Shown: piece after piece, positions 63,401-64,000 of the stretch
Layout of the letters: each line of letters begins with the position of its first letter
How positions within the stretch are numbered: the first letter of the stretch is position 1
NCBI GenBank assembly: GCA_045637525.1
Contig: JAZTZP010000078.1
Location: 1 to 64,000, forward strand
Length of the DNA stretch: 64,000 bases
Reading direction: 5' to 3'
Source of the DNA: JAZTZP01 sp045637525
Lineage (GTDB): Bacteria > Bacillota > Clostridia > UBA1381
The notes under the pieces: model-generated
Told to the model about the DNA's origin: nothing
The model's database searches: none
What the model saw: the letters and a program-made list of their open reading frames with translations, nothing else
Position numbers and translations under genes: made by a program

Positions 63401-64000
63401 CTCCGATATATACAATTGTGCTTGTTACTATTTCTTCTCTTATTGCATCTATCGGCGGATTGGTAACCTGCGCAAATATCTGCTTGAAATAGCTGAACAG
63501 CGGCTGATGCTTGGGGCTTATTACGGCTATCGGAATATCAACGCCCATTGCAGATGTGGCTTCTATACCGTTTTTTGCCATCGGGAGAATTGTGTTTCTT
63601 ATATCCTCATATGAATACCCGAATGCTTTATAAAGACACTCACGCATAGCTTTATCATACGTTTCAATCTTTTGATTTGGAATTTTCAGGTCTGTAAGCT
63701 TTTTTAAATATCTGTCGAGCCATTCGCCATAGGGGTTTTTTGAGGCGTACTCTCTTTTTAATGCTTCATCGTCGATGATTTCTCCTTTTACTGTGTCTAT
63801 GAGAAGCATTTTGCCCGGATAAAGTCTTGATTTTTTTAAAATTTTTTCCGGTGCGATGTCAAGGACTCCGACTTCGGAGGCAAGAATTAAATAACCGTCA
63901 GTCGTAATATAATATCTTGACGGACGGAGCCCGTTTCTGTCGAGAGTTGCACCTACGATGTCGCCGTCTGAAAATAAAATTGCGGCAGGGCCGTCCCATG
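60492..64000 (-). CDS. gltB: Glutamate synthase large subunit (GltB), 5' end beyond the window
   Basis: The minus-strand frame is open from the stop at 60492 to the right edge, so the N-terminal part of the glutaminase domain and the start codon are outside. The edge encodes DGPAAILFSDGDIVGATLD and RNGLRPSRYYIT, characteristic of GltB. Then come the central domain, the FMN domain (GMKMS-like AQGAKPGEGGHLPG, SGYDGGTGAAP), the [3Fe-4S] Cys CNLDTCPVGIATQNP, and the C-terminal GXGXG beta-helix (GGTVVILGKTGKNLAAGMSG). It makes two glutamate from glutamine and 2-oxoglutarate. The first visible internal Met (63809) is not the start. Confidence 0.95.
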   Translation of the reverse strand, partial: WDGPAAILFSDGDIVGATLDRNGLRPSRYYITTDGYLILASEVGVLDIAPEKILKKSRLYPGKMLLIDTVKGEIIDDEALKREYASKNPYGEWLDRYLKKLTDLKIPNQKIETYDKAMRECLYKAFGYSYEDIRNTILPMAKNGIEATSAMGVDIPIAVISPKHQPLFSYFKQIFAQVTNPPIDAIREEIVTSTIVYIGADGNLLTETGENCRVLQIDNPILTNTDLLKIKELDEPGLKSATVPLLYYKNTSLKKAVEQLFIKCDKAYKNGANIIILSDRGVDENHVAIPSLLAVSAVEQYLIRTKKRTSISIIIETAEPRDVHHFALLLGYGARAVNPYLAHEAIHELIEYGMLNKDFYAAISDYNSAILRGIVKVASKMGISTLQSYQSAQVFEAVGINKETIDQYFTNTISRIGGIGIEQIGEAVEWNHSHAFDPLGLGIDTSPESTGEHRLINGTDKEEHIYTPKTIIKLQQATRSGDYNAFKEYTAMVNDETKPHTLRGLFEFDFDNLTPIPLSEVESVKSIVKRFKTGAMSYGSISQEAHECLAKAMNTIGGKSNSGEGGELPERLTSGLSSSIKQVASGRFGVTSEYLLSAKEIQIKMAQGAKPGEGGHLPGRKVYPWIAKTRHSTPGVSLISPPPHHDIYSIEDLAQLIYDLKNANREALISVKLVSEAGVGTIAAGVAKAGAGVILISGYDGGTGAAPKSSIHNAGLPWELGLAETHQALIMSGLRSKVKLETDGKLMSGRDVAIACMLGAEEFGFSTAPLVSMGCIMMRVCNLDTCPVGIATQNPILRKRFSGKPEYVINFMSFIAEELREIMAKAGIRTVDELVGRTDLLRAKNKNSASKSSYLNLDKILFGSVGGKKTHFDKNDLYCFNLRNTIDEQILLKEFKKSLKTGEKCSININVTSTDRTLGTILGSEITKNFRNTLKDDTFTVNCTGGGGQSFGAFIPKGLTLRLEGDSNDYFGKGLSGGKLVVYPPKNSSFKAHENIIIGNVALYGATSGSAYICGISGERFCVRNSGATAVTEGAGDHALEYMTGGTVVILGKTGKNLAAGMSGGTAYVYDPDHDLYMRANKELVEILEIQSDEDSAELKSIIKKHYSETASELAEKILGNFEEELLNFKKIIPKDYNDIITAVAQAEKQGMSKEDAEIHAFYSVTGG

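Noticed and set aside
60492..63809. Treating the Met at 63809 as the gltB start
   Set aside because: The frame stays open to the window edge and the extra residues match GltB, so the start is outside.

Overview
The window comes from an endospore-forming, Gram-positive anaerobe of the class Clostridia. Evidence for this is spoIIR and a sleB-ypeB pair, a complete rnfCDGEAB operon, RNase J, three secreted S-layer-homology (SLH) proteins, strong aAGGAGg-type ribosome sites and a low-to-moderate GC content. I cannot name the species; the abundance of SLH proteins is compatible with several gut Clostridia lineages.

Bases 1-31200 are mostly ordinary chromosome: an array of small stem-loops at the left edge, a low-molecular-weight tyrosine phosphatase, a lactonase-like beta-propeller, secG-proB-proA on the minus strand, hflX, a YigZ-family gene, an SLH protein, an ECF sigma factor with its membrane partner, an esterase, two divergent SLH proteins, an AI-2E-family membrane protein, a BaiN-type flavoprotein, aroE, aroK, a methionine-gamma-lyase-like PLP enzyme, RNase J and a heterodimeric ABC exporter. 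A 160-bp MITE-like element (27164-27323) separates the exporter from a sporulation-linked group (yitT-ypeB-sleB on minus, spoIIR and an amidase on plus). A ZIP metal transporter follows at 31393-32175 on the minus strand.

Bases 32250-52700 are an A+T-richer accessory island between the ZIP gene and the rnf operon. Both ends carry a copy of a 41-42 bp sequence, and the right copy is the rnf promoter. The island begins with a strong promoter and a structured leader holding a 12-codon leader peptide, mutually exclusive hairpins and an intrinsic terminator, which looks like an attenuator. A ten-gene, nearly gapless operon follows: a CARF-like sensor, a sigma-70-like protein, a vWA/PP2C/protein-kinase triad (TerY-P type), an SF1 helicase, a large protein with a HEPN-type RNxxxH motif, a coiled-coil protein ending in an McrB-like AAA+ domain, a Cys-cluster protein and a divergent Hsp70/actin-fold-like protein. 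After a strong terminator and a second long hairpin comes a second unit: a DEDDh exonuclease, a soluble FtsH-like ATPase/protease and a protein with a Gly/Ala-rich hydrophobic C-terminus. I infer that this is a conflict (probably anti-phage) or stress-response island in which a nucleotide-like signal and phosphorylation gate nucleic-acid and protein effectors. The TerY-P triad is known; this complete combination with a CARF protein and a leader attenuator is not one I recognise.

From 52750 the core chromosome resumes with rnfC-D-G-E-A-B (ferredoxin:NAD+ oxidoreductase, ion pump), an (alpha/alpha)6 glycoside-hydrolase-like protein, and gltD-gltB (glutamate synthase) on the minus strand. gltB runs off the right edge and its 5' end is missing. 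No rRNA, tRNA, CRISPR array, transposase or integrase was seen.
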